A model generated the notes under the pieces. It searched no databases and was not told the origin of the DNA. It saw only the letters and a list, made by a program, of their open reading frames with translations. A stretch of 64,000 nucleotides of DNA, taken from assembly GCA_963682025.1 (NCBI GenBank), contig CAVMKG010000248.1, positions 2,501 to 66,500 on the forward strand, in the 5' to 3' direction. Below, piece after piece: positions 42,857 to 54,799 of this stretch (position 1 is its first letter; the number at the start of each line of letters is the position of its first letter). This DNA comes from Cordilura impudica. Taxonomy: Eukaryota > Arthropoda > Insecta > Diptera > Scathophagidae. The position numbers were made by a program, and so were the translations under genes.

Positions 42857-45640
42857 CTATAAATTTCCTAACATTACCGTCTTAAAACTCTCCAGGCTCA
42901 TTGCAAAATTTCTACCCCTGTATGGAACGACGTCATTCCATAGTCTTACAACTCTAACCACATATGATCTCTGCATAAACAAGCTGTTAATTCTTGGGCT
43001 TATTAACGCACTAGTTCTTGTAGAATGTGAAAAACGAAAAAGGTTAACAAGATACTCCGGCTTACCAAACTTTATAACTTTAAAGAAAAAAAGCAACAAA
43101 CGTAAATTGACGTAATTGTCAAAATTACTACCCAAAAACTCAAAAACCGATGGGGTGACATGCGCCCGTAAACTCAGCCCATAGACAAAGCGTATAATTC
43201 GATTGGAACATTTCCTTATTTTCTCAAAGTTTTCCACGCTACCTCAAGAGTAAATTTCCAGCCCATATAATATTATTGGCATAAGAAGTGTTTTGGCTAT
43301 TAATTTCCTAACTTTCAACGGAAAATTCACACCAACACTATAAATACGCCTAAGACTAAAACATATTTTTGAAACCAATAAATTAACATGATAGTCAAAT
43401 TTTAATTTCTCATCCACAACAATTCCCAACACCTTATAGTGCGTTACATATTCAATTAAAATATTATTTATAAAGAGTTCACATGCACTCCGAGGTATAC
43501 TACCAAAGCACATAGCAAAAGTCTTTAAAGGATTTAACCACATCTTATTCTCCAAAGACCACAGCAGCACCCTCTCAAGATCAAGGTTTATTAAATTTAC
43601 AAAATTTATTACAGATGTACCACTTTCCAAGCACGCTAAAAGTTGAATATCATCTGCATAAACGTGAGCTTTACAAAAGGTTAGCACCTCCAATAAATCA
43701 TTGATGTAAATCGTTAAAAATAACGGTCACAGAATTGAGCCTTGAGGTACACCTCGATTTATACACACCTTTTGTGATGAAGCTCCATCTGTTTGTACAA
43801 ACTGCTCACGATTATGAAGAAGTGAAAATATAAGCTTGCAAGCTGAAGCAGAAAAATTAAATTGATTATACATTTGCGTAAGAAGATTTTTATGACATAT
43901 CGAATTAAACGCTTTAGTGAAATCAAGGTACACAGCGATTGCACTAAGGCCCTTATCCAGACATTGCCTTACAGCTTCCACCGTAACCATAACCACCGAC
44001 GAAGTACTATGATGAGCTCTAAAACCCGATTGATAAGGAGATATTAGCCTTTCCATATCCAAATGCTCCAAAATTCGATTATGTAAAATAATTTCAAAGA
44101 TTTCAGCGTATATCGGTAAAATACTAATCGGTCTAAAGTCAGAAAAGCTTGCTGGGTACCTAACCTTCGGCAATGGTATGACCCTAGCCAACTTCCAACT
44201 CCTTGGAAATTTAGACACCATCAAAACTGTGTTATAAATATGATTCAAATGAGATAAGATATATTGAAAAATTAGTCTTCAAAAACGTATAGACAACCCA
44301 TCATGCCCAACCGCCTTAGACCTGATCCTACCCAAAGCACTTGCGATTTCTACATCCTCAATTCTGCGAAAAGAAAAGGATCCCTGAGCACCCAGATTAT
44401 CTATGAAATCTTCCCCAACTACCTCAATCGGCGCCAATACAAAGCTTTCATTTAGCCCATCTAAGTTAATATCCACCCTATTCCTGTCGTCTCCAATGAT
44501 TCCAGTATCCCTCAGTCTGTTCCATATCGATTCAGAATTACATTCGCTAAAAATTCTGTAACACAAATTTTTCCTTATCCTTCTAATTATACCCTTGAGT
44601 CTGTTTCTATACCTTTTGAAGACAGCCCACCTTGTAGAACTGGGTAACTCAGTATAAGCTCTATATGCCATATCTCTCCATTCCATGGCTTTTTTTATCT
44701 CAGGATGATCTAACCAGCTTTTTTTATTTCTAGTCTTATATATTTTTAGTGGAACATGTCTATTATAGAGATCCAAAACTAAGTTATCAAAGCACTCCAA
44801 TTGCACATCAGGGTCTGCTGTATTATACAGTGCACTAAAGTCATGATTTACCAGTTCACATAAGCACTCCTCAATATTAATATTATTATAATCCCTATAA
44901 TACTTGGGATTCTCACCATAGGGTGAAATATCAAGCGATAGATAAATCACAGAATGGTATGAATTAAGTGCTGGGAGCTGAAATTGACCCTTACATACAC
45001 TCAATTCCGAATTTGTCACAAGAAAATAGTCTGTAAGAGTCGTTATATTCCGTGATACATCATAGTGAGTCGGTAAATTGTTATGGATCAAAGTTAGATT
45101 AAAATTTGAACAAAAATTTCTTGCTATATCGGATTTTTTAAAAATATCGACATTAAAATCACCCATTAAAACCACATTACTATATCGAGCAGATAAATCG
45201 CCAACAATATTCTCACAAAGATTTAAGTTACCATGTGGTAAATATAAAACTCCTACAAGTATCTTGATCGATTCATTAACCTCAATTTCCACAAAAATTC
45301 CTTCCACAACTCCTTCATTTCGCTCTTCATGAATCAGTTTAGACTTGTGTTTAATCTTTACATATAAACAAACTCCGCCACCAATCCTCAAAACCCTGTC
45401 ATTTCGAAAAATTTGATATCCATCCATTGCTACCGCCCTATCGGGCACACTATTACGAAGCCACGTCTCACTCACTCCTACTACATCCACATTGGAATCA
45501 TTAAAAATACTTCTCACTTCTTCCATCTTTGAAGGATTACTTTTGGGCATTATGCTTTGAGCATTTAAATGAGTCAAGTTAAAATTTGTAGAATTAAGAT
45601 TTGAAGTAAAAATTATATTGGTACTAGCTATAGGGCCAAG
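42857..45640 (-). pseudogene. CR1-like ORF2, endonuclease and RT with three in-frame TGA
   Basis: Endonuclease motifs are 'HLNAQSIMPK', 'GVSETWL', 'GGGVCLYVK', 'LMGDFNVDIF' and 'YHSVIYLSL'. RT motifs are 'HDGLSIRF', 'WKLARVIPLPKV', 'FRPISILPIYAEIFE', 'AIAVYLDFTKAFNSI' (motif A), 'NRGVPQGSIL' (motif B), 'YADDIQLLA' (motif C) and 'HYKVLGIVVDEKL'. The reading frame never shifts, but TGA occurs at 44279-44281, 43727-43729 (where motif B expects Gly) and 43244-43246. The last piece ends 'SFKTVMLGNL'. The start codon is unclear; the frame is open upstream to ~45640. Confidence 0.85.
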
Positions 45641-46928
45641 GTTATTATGATTGTAATGAATGAATTAATTAATGAATTAATGAATTGTAGCGTCCATATA
45701 GCATCGTGCAAAAATAAAGGCAAATACTAAAACTAAGTAATTAATAATAAAAGTATAAATTATATCAAATAATTTTTCAAAATTTAATATCATTTAATTC
45801 TCATAAATTAACGCAGTCAATAATATTGTATTTTCATTATTATATCATTATGTTCTCTAGTTATCAGTTGAAACTACACACAAAAAAAAGCGGTTACGAA
45901 TGAAATTCAATCATAGAGCAATAAAACAATACTGGTATCTTTATTTTATTCTGCTTAAATAAAAATTTTAATTTAAAAATTTAAATAAATTTTTTTTAAT
46001 TATAATTTCAATCTCTTCTTTATTTTCTTGTTATTAAACAAAGATATAAATAAAAAAGGAGTACAAAATATATTAAAAATACATATAAAATTTACTGTAT
46101 ATTAGAATCTTTATAAATATTTCCAATAAAACTATTTATGTAATTTTTATTTTATTTTTTTTTTATATATGTTGTTTTAAATTTTCGAATTTGGAAAAAC
46201 CATTAAAGTCTTGAGTGGTACCGAATGAATACTTGAAAATGCATTGAGTGATAAAGAGTATTCAATATAATAAACATTTTGCAACTCTAGTTGCTATATT
46301 TAATGTTCATCAGTAACATATACAGTTTGGAACAAAGACTTACAGTTAAGACCAGCATCCAGATAATCCTTTTATAACAATCATCTTAAATTTCAATTCA
46401 TTAATCTTATATGTGCCTATATAATTATATTCCTTAAAAATGTTTATAGTTATATTTTCATAAATACAATTCGAAATTATTATTATTCAGTTAGATTTTT
46501 ATTTTTCTATTATTCTGATTTGTTTCCTAAACAGCAAAATTTACCAAATAATCACTATAAGAAGCAAAAAATTACGAATCTTAAAGTAAATACGATAAAT
46601 GAAATCATTAATATTTTTACTCTTTACATATTTTCACTAACCTGAAGTCACCCAGTTATATATTTCAAACATCAACAAATTTCATTTCGATAATTATACA
46701 TTTGAGGCTTATGAATCAGAGCAAAAAATAACGATGCAGGCATCCCCCTCCCAGCGCAAGTCAACAGTGTATCAAATCCTATGAGAACACAATAACACCC
46801 CTACAGGATTCAATAAGCCATCGCCATTAGCAGTGAGAGCTAAGAATCCCAAACCGGACTTAAAAATTTATAAGCAAGCACAAAAATATTAAATTAGGAA
46901 AAGTTTACATATAAAAATAAAACTGCAC
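45641..46928. other. region between the two LINE ORFs
   Basis: About 1.3 kb of AT-rich sequence without frames. CR1-like elements usually have adjacent or overlapping ORFs, so an extra insertion is likely here, but I see no clear termini. Confidence 0.4.
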
Positions 46929-47726
46929 TTAAATTTCAAGATCATTATTCACCCCCTGTATAGCACCATCACTCGTTACAGCTATCTGCTGAAGTTTTTT
47001 ACTGAACTGTATAACTTGTTCCAATGATAAAGTCTTTTCAGAAACATTTTTTAGAATAATTTTCACATTCGGAAGATCAGAGTTGTACACATTGAATGCT
47101 TTAATATTTCCTGCGCGCCGCAGCTTCCGACATATAAAGTGTAATTTCGATGCACCTGGAGTCAGATTATTATTCAAAAAAACTCTTGACTCCAAATCCC
47201 CAGCCACATCATAAATCTCACAGAGCTTAAGATTCTTCGTCGCAAAATACTCCTTCATTAGACTATCCTTTATAACCGCTTGATTAAATTTTACCAATAC
47301 ATATTTTTTATTGTATATCCAGTTGCACATGCTTATATTTGATAAAGCTATGTCAATTCCAAATCGCTTTCCAATTTTTAATACTAATGAATACAGATCA
47401 GGCGACTTAAGGTCAGATGGAATACCGCTTAGAAGGATATCAAATCTATTCAGTTGACGCCTTAATACATTATTTTCCCTTTCCAAATTTTGGATTCTTA
47501 AATTTGTTGCCTCCTCCAAGCAATCAAACCTTTCAACACATTTTTCAACCTTGTTTGTAATCTCCTCAAAACGCAGCGCAACCTCCTCCGATACTCTAGC
47601 TGGCAGTTGATCAAAACGAGACTCCATAGCATCCAGTTTCGCCGCAATATCATCCAATGATATGGAAGACACAGCAATTGGTTCATTTACCGATTGTAAA
47701 ACCTTTTTATCCGGTTTTGCAGGCAT
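46929..47726 (-). CDS. CR1-like LINE ORF1 protein
   Basis: 265 residues from an ATG at 47726 in good context (AAAATGCC); the frame is closed by TAA a few codons further upstream. Residues ~20-105 form a heptad-rich coiled coil ('MESRFDQLPARVSEEVALRF', 'RIQNLERENNVLRRQLNRFD'). A folded domain follows with 'FDILLSGIPSDL', 'FGIDIALSNISMCNWIYNKK' and 'KLHFICRKLRRAGNIKAFNV', resembling the RRM-like/transposase_22-type arrangement of esterase-free LINE ORF1 proteins. It likely trimerises and binds element RNA. No stops. Function is inferred from layout and position upstream of ORF2. Confidence 0.65.
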   Translation of the reverse strand: MPAKPDKKVLQSVNEPIAVSSISLDDIAAKLDAMESRFDQLPARVSEEVALRFEEITNKVEKCVERFDCLEEATNLRIQNLERENNVLRRQLNRFDILLSGIPSDLKSPDLYSLVLKIGKRFGIDIALSNISMCNWIYNKKYVLVKFNQAVIKDSLMKEYFATKNLKLCEIYDVAGDLESRVFLNNNLTPGASKLHFICRKLRRAGNIKAFNVYNSDLPNVKIILKNVSEKTLSLEQVIQFSKKLQQIAVTSDGAIQGVNNDLEI

Positions 47727-48660
47727 TTTACCCAAAGTTAACACCAATTCGCTTAATATTTTCAATTATGTATTTAATGTCCAAATCAGATAAATTGCTT
47801 CGATATACTTCTGTTCAAGTTTATTCAAGATGCAAAGAATAAAAAAAATATCAACAGTTAAACAATTTTTTTTCCTCCTGTTTGATCACTTTTCGACTCA
47901 ACAAAATTGGTTTATGAGTTATTATTTGATTTATATTTATATTCTTGGATGCGGCTCTATTACAGATTCCCATTTATTATTTATTTACATTTAAACTTAT
48001 ATTGTCCTAATTCGCTTCACTTTGTTATTATGCGCCGTTTTATTACTTTACTTTTCACAGTTTTGAGTTATTTTTCGTTCTTTATATTGCTTTATTATTA
48101 TTATATTATATTTTAAATTGCTGTTCTTCACTATCAGTTTTACAATATGTCAATCTATATCAAGCTCTTGTCTTACTTAGTTGCTTTGTTCTATTTTATT
48201 TACACTTCATTTTATTATTGTCACACTCATAGAAACCAGTTTTGAGTTCTATTTTTTTCCTGTATTAATTTACTGTAATACTCTTTTATGTAAAACTGCT
48301 TTATCATCTCTTTACTAATTTTTTTGTAAGGTATATTTCTATATTGTGCACAGCATTCCTCTTCGATTTAATATTTCCACTCCAATAAACCAGTTTTGAG
48401 TTATTTCTTATTTATTTTTTTTATTTTATTATATTTTGATGCTGCTCCTTAATGCAAGTTTAATATTTTTTCTAACTTTAATTTTATATAGTTATATGTT
48501 AAAATGAACTCTAATTAATTTAATTATTAATGCATACTCGTCGAAAACAATACTTTGAGATTAGAAGGTTTTTTTTTCCCCCGGTTTAATACATCAGAAA
48601 ATACAACTAATCACCGACTGCGCTAAAAACACGTCTTACTCGCTTGCCATTATAATCGCT
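47727..48660 (-). promoter_or_regulatory. 5' UTR of the CR1-like LINE with repeated motif
   Basis: 'CAGTTTTGAGTT' (plus strand) recurs at about 48058, 48238 and 48393, mostly inside AAACCAGTTTTGAGTTATTT. The spacing of ~155-180 bases suggests degenerate monomers. LINE 5' UTRs hold internal promoters; this repeat may be such a unit. The 5' end lies near TTTTTTCCCCCGGTTTAATA (~48570) or slightly right of it. Confidence 0.4.
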
Positions 48661-48740
48661 TTTAATCAGTAGTCCAAAAATAATCCCTATATGACAATTC
48701 TTAGTCATAGGCCCCATATAGAGCTGCTTCCCGATCTTCA
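48661..48740 (+). repeat. family A copy 2, 3' part
   Basis: 'AATCAGTAGTCCAAAAATAA', 'GCCCCATATAGAGCTGCTTC', 'CCGATCTTCACTTAAAT'. It continues the sequence left at 42477 and is cut by copy 3. Confidence 0.8.
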
Positions 48741-48751
48741 CTTAAATATAT

Positions 48752-49528
48752 TAAAAACAAGTTAGAAAATTATAGTCGGTCTAGACCAACAATACGATAC
48801 CCTATACCATGCGTTTAGAGACCCTATCTCTTAGGCCCAACTAATTGGATATAGAAAATAAGCATAAACCAAATTTGAGTGGCATTTTTATTAATTTTTT
48901 TGGCTGCAGATATGAAAAAGTTCATATCGGATGCTATGTCTATATGGAGACTAGGTCCAAAAATGGACCGATCCTAACCATGGTTGGTAAAGTCTCTTGT
49001 ATTTTGCGAAAATGTATACAAACAAAATTAAAGATGAATCAGTGCAATATTTTTGTTTTTGATAGATTTAAGTGAAGATCGGGAAGCAGCTCTATATAAG
49101 GCCTATGACCAAGAGTTGTCCCATATGCACCTTTTTTGGACTATTCATTAATGGATGTAATAAACACATACAAACCCAATTTGACTAATATCTATACGAC
49201 AATTTGGATCTTATGGCAATTTATGTCGATTTTATAGGGGTCATTTGTATGGGGCCAGGTCTGAACATGGACCGATTCTCACCAATTTCAATAGCGTTAA
49301 TTCCGTGGTCTATGAAAGCTTATGTGCCAAATTTCATCAAAATATATTCATATTTGCGACCTGCAGTTTGATTACAAGGTTTACATGGACACACCGACGG
49401 ACGGACGGACGGACGCACGGATGGACGGACATTGTTAAATCCATTCAAAAAGTGATTCTGATTCGATCGGTATAATTAAAGATGGGTCTAGGTCAAATAT
49501 TATTGGTTGTTATTTAACACGCTGTCCA
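48752..49528 (-). repeat. family A copy 3
   Basis: Full-length except for its ends. It has the palindrome (one arm changed: GTCGGTCTAGACCAAC), 'ACCCTATACCATGCGTTTAG', a GACGGACGGACGGACGCACG tract and 'AAAGATGGGTCTAGGTCAAA'. It lies inverted to copy 2. Confidence 0.8.
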
Positions 49529-49559
49529 CCTTTTGTCCACAATTGGAAAAATTATGTTT

Positions 49560-50370
49560 AACAAGTAAGAAAATTATAGTCGGTCTAGACCGACTATACG
49601 ATACTGACTATACGATACCATGCGTTTATAGACCCTATCTCTTAGTCCAAACTAACGGGACATAAAAAATAAAATAAACCAAATTTGAGTGTGATTTTTA
49701 TTAATTTTTTTGGCTGCAGATATGGAAAAGTTCATATCAGATGCTATATCTATATGGGCACTAGGCCTAAAATTGGACCGATCCTGATCATGTTTGGTAA
49801 TGTCTCTTGTATTTTGCAAAAATATATACAAACAAAATTTGAGATGAATCAGTGCAATATTTTTGTTTTTTGATAGATTTAAGTGAAGATCGGGAAGCAG
49901 CTCTATATGGGGCCTCTGACCAAGGGTTGTCCCATAGGGATAATTTTTGAACTACTCATTAATGGATGTAATAAATGCATACAAACCCAATTTGAGTAAG
50001 ATCTATATGATAATTTGGATCTTATGGCAATTTATGTCGATTTCATAGGGGTCGTTTGTATGGGGGCTAGGTCTGAACATGGACCGATTTTCACCAATTT
50101 CAATAGCGTTCATCCTAAGGCGATGAAAGCTTATATACCAAATTTCATCAAAATAGACTCATATTTGCGACCTGCAGTTTGATTACAAGGTTTCCATGGA
50201 CACTCAGAAGGACGGACGGACACACGGATGGACATCGTTAAATCGAATCAGATAGTGATTCTGATTCGATCGAAATAATAAAAGATGGGTCAAGCAAATA
50301 TTTTTGGTAGTTACAAACAGCAGCACAAAGCCATTATACCCAAACCACATAGTGGTATAGGGTATAAAAA
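49560..50370 (-). repeat. family A copy 4
   Basis: Complete unit of ~810 bp. It opens with AACAAGTAAG and the perfect palindrome AGTCGGTCTAGACCGACT and ends with 'CCACATAGTGGTATAGGGTA'. Direct repeat of copy 3. Confidence 0.85.
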
Positions 50371-51071
50371 GTTGTGTAACGTCAATGGGAAAATCTAATA
50401 TGAACGAAAACGCATATTGTAATGTTTTATTCCTTTCACCATCAGATTGTCAACATTTGCGAGATCAACTGTATGTGACATTGAACAATCTACTGAGAGT
50501 GCGCGCTCGTTTTGTTTCTACATTGAAAGAACATTATTTAATACTCTAACTTATATAATTACTTAATTTTAAAGAACTTTATTTCGAAATTCATGAATTA
50601 CAAAAGAGAACTAGTAATGTAAAAATATATTTGACTAAATACGATTAGTTGAAAATAAAAATATTTTACTAGAAAATTTTTCAGCGAAAAAAGTGATTAC
50701 CACAATGTTATTATGGTAGAAAATTGCATTTATTTCGACCAAGCATCATTACGTATGAACTTATTTTCACAATGATATTAAAGTTTGACTTCACAGCATG
50801 ATATGCAGTGGTATGGAATATGCAAAAGTTTTTTCTTTTGATTTTAGGAGCGATTTATGGTACAAATAAGATCTGAAAAACTCTGATAATGCTAGTGGAA
50901 TCAATACAAAAAATCGATAGGGGCCCTTTCTAATAAGTGACAAAAAAAGTTATTTTATAGTTTTTATTTTTTCGAGAAGAAATAAAAATCATTTTTATGG
51001 TGTTTACAAAACATTGGAAACCTTTGCAATAATTGAAAACTTTTTGGTTTCAATATGGGTATCCATTATTT
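50371..51071. other. AT-rich region, nothing recognised
   Basis: No open frame over 60 codons with a motif, and no clear repeat ends. Confidence 0.5.
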
Positions 51072-51107
51072 TTATACCCTCCATACAAGTATGCAGAGGG
51101 TATATAG
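51072..51107 (+). repeat. family B copy 2, 5' part (split by the long-TIR transposon)
   Basis: 'TATACCCTCCATACAAGTAT' and 'GCAGAGGGTATATAG' lead to the transposon; the family continues at 57831 with ATATAGGTATAACTTTGTCA. Confidence 0.7.
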
Positions 51108-51445
51108 TAGGGCGGGTCGATTTAAAAATGGTCCATTGCTCAGTGAAAATCGTAATCTAGGGAAATAAGAAACTTTGCCAAGGGAACCATACCTCTAAAA
51201 CGAATTCTGATGTCCCAACTTTTGACCTGTCTGTCTGTCTGTCTCACTTTGACCCATTTAGAGTGCCCCAATCGAGTGCAAATGTATGATTGACCCCCTA
51301 ACTTTGGAGGGCCGACTCACCCATGCCAGGGGCACACCCCCTGGAACTCCCCTGTGGGGTTCCCCATATAAACATTTAAAAAAAATCACCATTTTTGGCG
51401 CTTTACATGAAAAAATCAGCGAAATGTCTATGTTTTTTTCTTTAT

Positions 51446-52240
51446 TATACCCTATACCACTATGTGGTTTGGGTATAATGACTTTGTGCTGCTGTTTGTA
51501 ACAACCAAAAATATTTGACCTACACCCATTTTTAATTATACCGATCGAATCAGAATCACTATCTGATTCGATTTAACGATGTCCGTCCGTCCGTCCGTCT
51601 GTGTGTCCATGTAAAGCTTGTAATCAAACTGCAGGTCGCAAATAGAATATATTCTGATGAAATTTGGTATTTGATCTTTTATCGACCATGGGATGAACGC
51701 TATTGAAAGTGGTGAGAATCGGTGCATGTTTAGACCTAGCCCCCATACAAAGGACCCCTATGAAATCGACATATATTGCCATAAGATCCAAATTATCATA
51801 CAAATTTAGTCAAATTGGGTTTGTATGTATATATTACATCCATTAATCAGTAGTCCAAAAATGATCCCTATTGGACAACTCTTAGTCATAGGCCCAATAT
51901 AGAGCTGCTTCCCGATCTTCACTTAAATCTATCAAAAAAGAAAAATATTGCACTGATTCTTCTCAAATTTTGTTTGTATATATTTTTGCAAAATACAAGA
52001 GACTTCACCAAACATGGTCAGGATCGGTCCGTTTTTGGGCCTAGGCCCCATATAGAGATAGCATCCGATATGGACTTTTTCATATCTGCAGCCGAAAAAA
52101 TTAATAAAAATCCCACTCAAATTTGGTTTATGATTATTTTCTATATGCAGTTAGTTGGGCTGAGAGATAGGGTCTCTAAACGCATGGTATAGGGTATCGT
52201 ATAGTCGGTCTAGACCGACTATAATTTTTTTACTTCTTTT
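51446..52240 (+). repeat. family A copy 5, inside the left arm of the long-TIR element
   Basis: 'TATACCCTATACCACTATGT' to 'AGTCGGTCTAGACCGACTAT'. It separates CTATGTTTTTTTCTTTATT from CTCTTAAGAAATTTATTTAG, which are nearly adjacent in the right arm. Confidence 0.85.
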
Positions 52241-52347
52241 TATTTATTTATTTATAATAATATTTATTATTTATTTATAATAATATCTATTTTTTCTCTT
52301 AAGAAATTTATTTAGTCAGAACATACATATGTAAATGAAAAAATTAA

Positions 52348-54765
52348 CCCTCATACGATCCTCAAAATAAGTTACAGTAAAGTTCTTCGGGTGAAAAAAC
52401 ACCCATGTATAACCTTTACCAATTTTTTAATGAAAATATATATTTTTTTCAGTTTTTTAATAACCGTTTAAGTAATATTTATTAAAATATAATTAATAAG
52501 AAAACAATAAAAAATAAACTTAAATTATCCATTAAATTCCATAGGATGTAGGTACATATTTTTAGCTTTTATATAATAATAACTAATTGTTTTGGTTACA
52601 GTTGCTGCATATAAAATATGCAATTTTGTGTTGTCCGCATATGAATTTTTGACAAGATGTACATGCCGAATAGGCTTTTCTATCGTTTTTCGGGCACAGT
52701 TCACATCGGGCCCCTGAAGTCATTTTTCTTTTTTTCCCACATGATGACGTAGAGGGCTCTTCGTCTGATTGGCGTATGGTGTTGAGCAAAATTATTGCAG
52801 AATCGGACCTTGGTAGATAAGATCGCCGTTGAATTTCTGGCTTAACCAATTCCATTCCCAGTTCATGAAGAAATAACCTTCTTTTGTGTAATATTCCTTT
52901 TTTCCAATCATTGTTCATTTCTTGCCATAAAACGTACGCATTAATTGCTGATATGTCAATCATATTGCTAAACATTGCATGAGGCCAGCGATTAGTTTTT
53001 CGTTTCACTGTGTATGTACCCACCAGCTGATCTAAAGTGTCTACACCTGCTTTAGTTTTATTATAAAACGAAATAATCTCTGGCAACTTATTCCTTCCAT
53101 CCAATACCGATTTGTTATGATGAAAAGTGCTTAGGACATTGACAGTCTTATATTTTTTTGGAACGTACTGCACCAGTGAAATTTTGTCGTTGAAAAAAAA
53201 CATGCTGGAAAAAACTGAACGTTTACGAAGTTCTTGTTTAGTTGATTGTGGCATAAACGTTTTATTGGACCGAACTGTGCCCACAATGGTGTTTTTTCTT
53301 TTTAGCAATTCGACAGCAAGATCGTATGTTGTAAAGAAATTGTCGCACGTTATATTTCGCCCTTTTAGATCTTTTATAAGGTCAAGAACCACTCTCTGAC
53401 CTTGTTTCTTTTCTGGTGCTGCATCAGGAGCACAAAGTACCCAAAATTTAATGCCATATTTGGCAGGCTTCGATGGCATATATTGTTTGAATGCACATCT
53501 ACCTCGGAATGCCAATAGTTGCTCATCAATAGTTATGTTTTCATGTGGAACATAAATACGTTGTTGATTATCCACCCATTTGTCCCATAGCTCTCTAATT
53601 GGAGCTAACTTATCACGAGCTCTGCGTTCTGTTCTGCTAGCTTTATCGTCAAATCTTATAACTCGATTTAGCTTTTTGAACTGTTTCAATGACATCGTTG
53701 AACGAAATATAGGCCTTCCCGTTTCTTCATTCCACAAGCTATCCAGTGACTCGCCATGTGATTTATACACGCCCGCCAGTATAAGTAGACCAAAATATGA
53801 TTGTAATGAGACATCGTCAATATCTTTCCAATCATTTTGATAAACACGAAGACCCTCCACATTCGTATATTTTATAATAACTTTCCGTAAAGTTTCAGGA
53901 AAACATACATTAAATGCATCACTTATACTAGCAATGCGACTAGAAGCGTAATAAGTTATTCCAACTCGATCCCGAATAATGTTTTCTGTACATGGTCGTC
54001 CAAAAGTACTTGGCAACTCAGTGGACCACATAACCTTTTTGTCCTTGGATGAAATGTAACTACTTGCTTCAGTGGGTACATCTAACTCTTCTTCCTCACT
54101 TTCATCACTGGAAGAATGCGAAATTTGCTCAACCAACTCATCTGGAACATAATCTTCAGAATCTGTAACAGAGTCGTCTGCTGCATCACTTTCTTCCCAA
54201 CTTTCCATTAAATGCTCAATTTCAGCATCAAGTAAACGCTAAAAATAAATTGTTTTTACCAGGTATTTTGTTTTTCAAAAATATTTTTATTTACCTTTCC
54301 TGTTGTAGACATTTTCGATATTTTTTTGCAAAATTCACTATGTATATTTCTTTGTGTTACAAAATTTACGCCAACAAAAATAATTTTCAAATGACGCATG
54401 TGGAATAACGGAATTACATAATTTTGCAAATCATCACATGGAAAAAACACATAAAAAACATATGGTTGAACTGTGCTGCCAGAAATATTTTATTTCTGTC
54501 ATAAAGGTTACCACAGAAAGGTTCCCACAAATAATACTTATGAGTTTTTCTAAATGGGTGATATTTCACCCGAGGGACTTTTACGTAATTCTTCAAATAA
54601 TTTCGAAATCCTAAAGTATGTCAAAGAATCTGTACCGTTTTTTGGTGTAAAATATCAATTTAGAAAATTAGAAAAAGGTCTCATTTCGATCCGATAAAAT
54701 TTTTAAGAGATATACGGTTTTAAATCTTAAAATGGGTGAAATTTCACCCGAAGATCGTATGAGGG
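52348..54765 (-). mobile_element. piggyBac-family element, copy 2 (complete)
   Basis: 2,418 bp, same length as copy 1, with the same 13-bp ends and internal repeats. TTAA is at 52344-52347 and 54766-54769. I saw no base difference from copy 1 in the stretches I compared, including both non-coding flanks of the gene. It lies inside the long-TIR element. Confidence 0.96.
52583..54312 (-). CDS. piggyBac transposase, copy 2, two exons, intact
   Basis: The predicted protein is identical to that of copy 1 over all 541 residues of the main frame, plus the same short first exon (54312-54295, 'MSTTGK'), intron (54294-54239) and exon 2 (54238-52583). Two unlinked insertions with identical intact genes mean that at least one source was active recently. 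Catalytic Asp motifs and the Cys-rich C-terminus are as in copy 1. Confidence 0.95.
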
Positions 54766-54799
54766 TTAATTAAAGTTAGTTATAGAAAAGAAACTAAAA

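Larger units (their letters stand above)
42478..48660 (-). mobile_element. CR1-like non-LTR retrotransposon
   Basis: Minus-strand LINE with ORF1 (46929-47726), ORF2 (42857-~45640) and a 3' end in (GAAT)3(AAAT)n at 42478-42515 instead of poly(A). The element sits inside a family A repeat whose two halves flank it. About 8 bases of the repeat seem missing at the right junction, so I cannot show a target duplication. Both ORFs and 5' and 3' UTRs are present, so it is close to full length (~6.2 kb). Confidence 0.75.
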
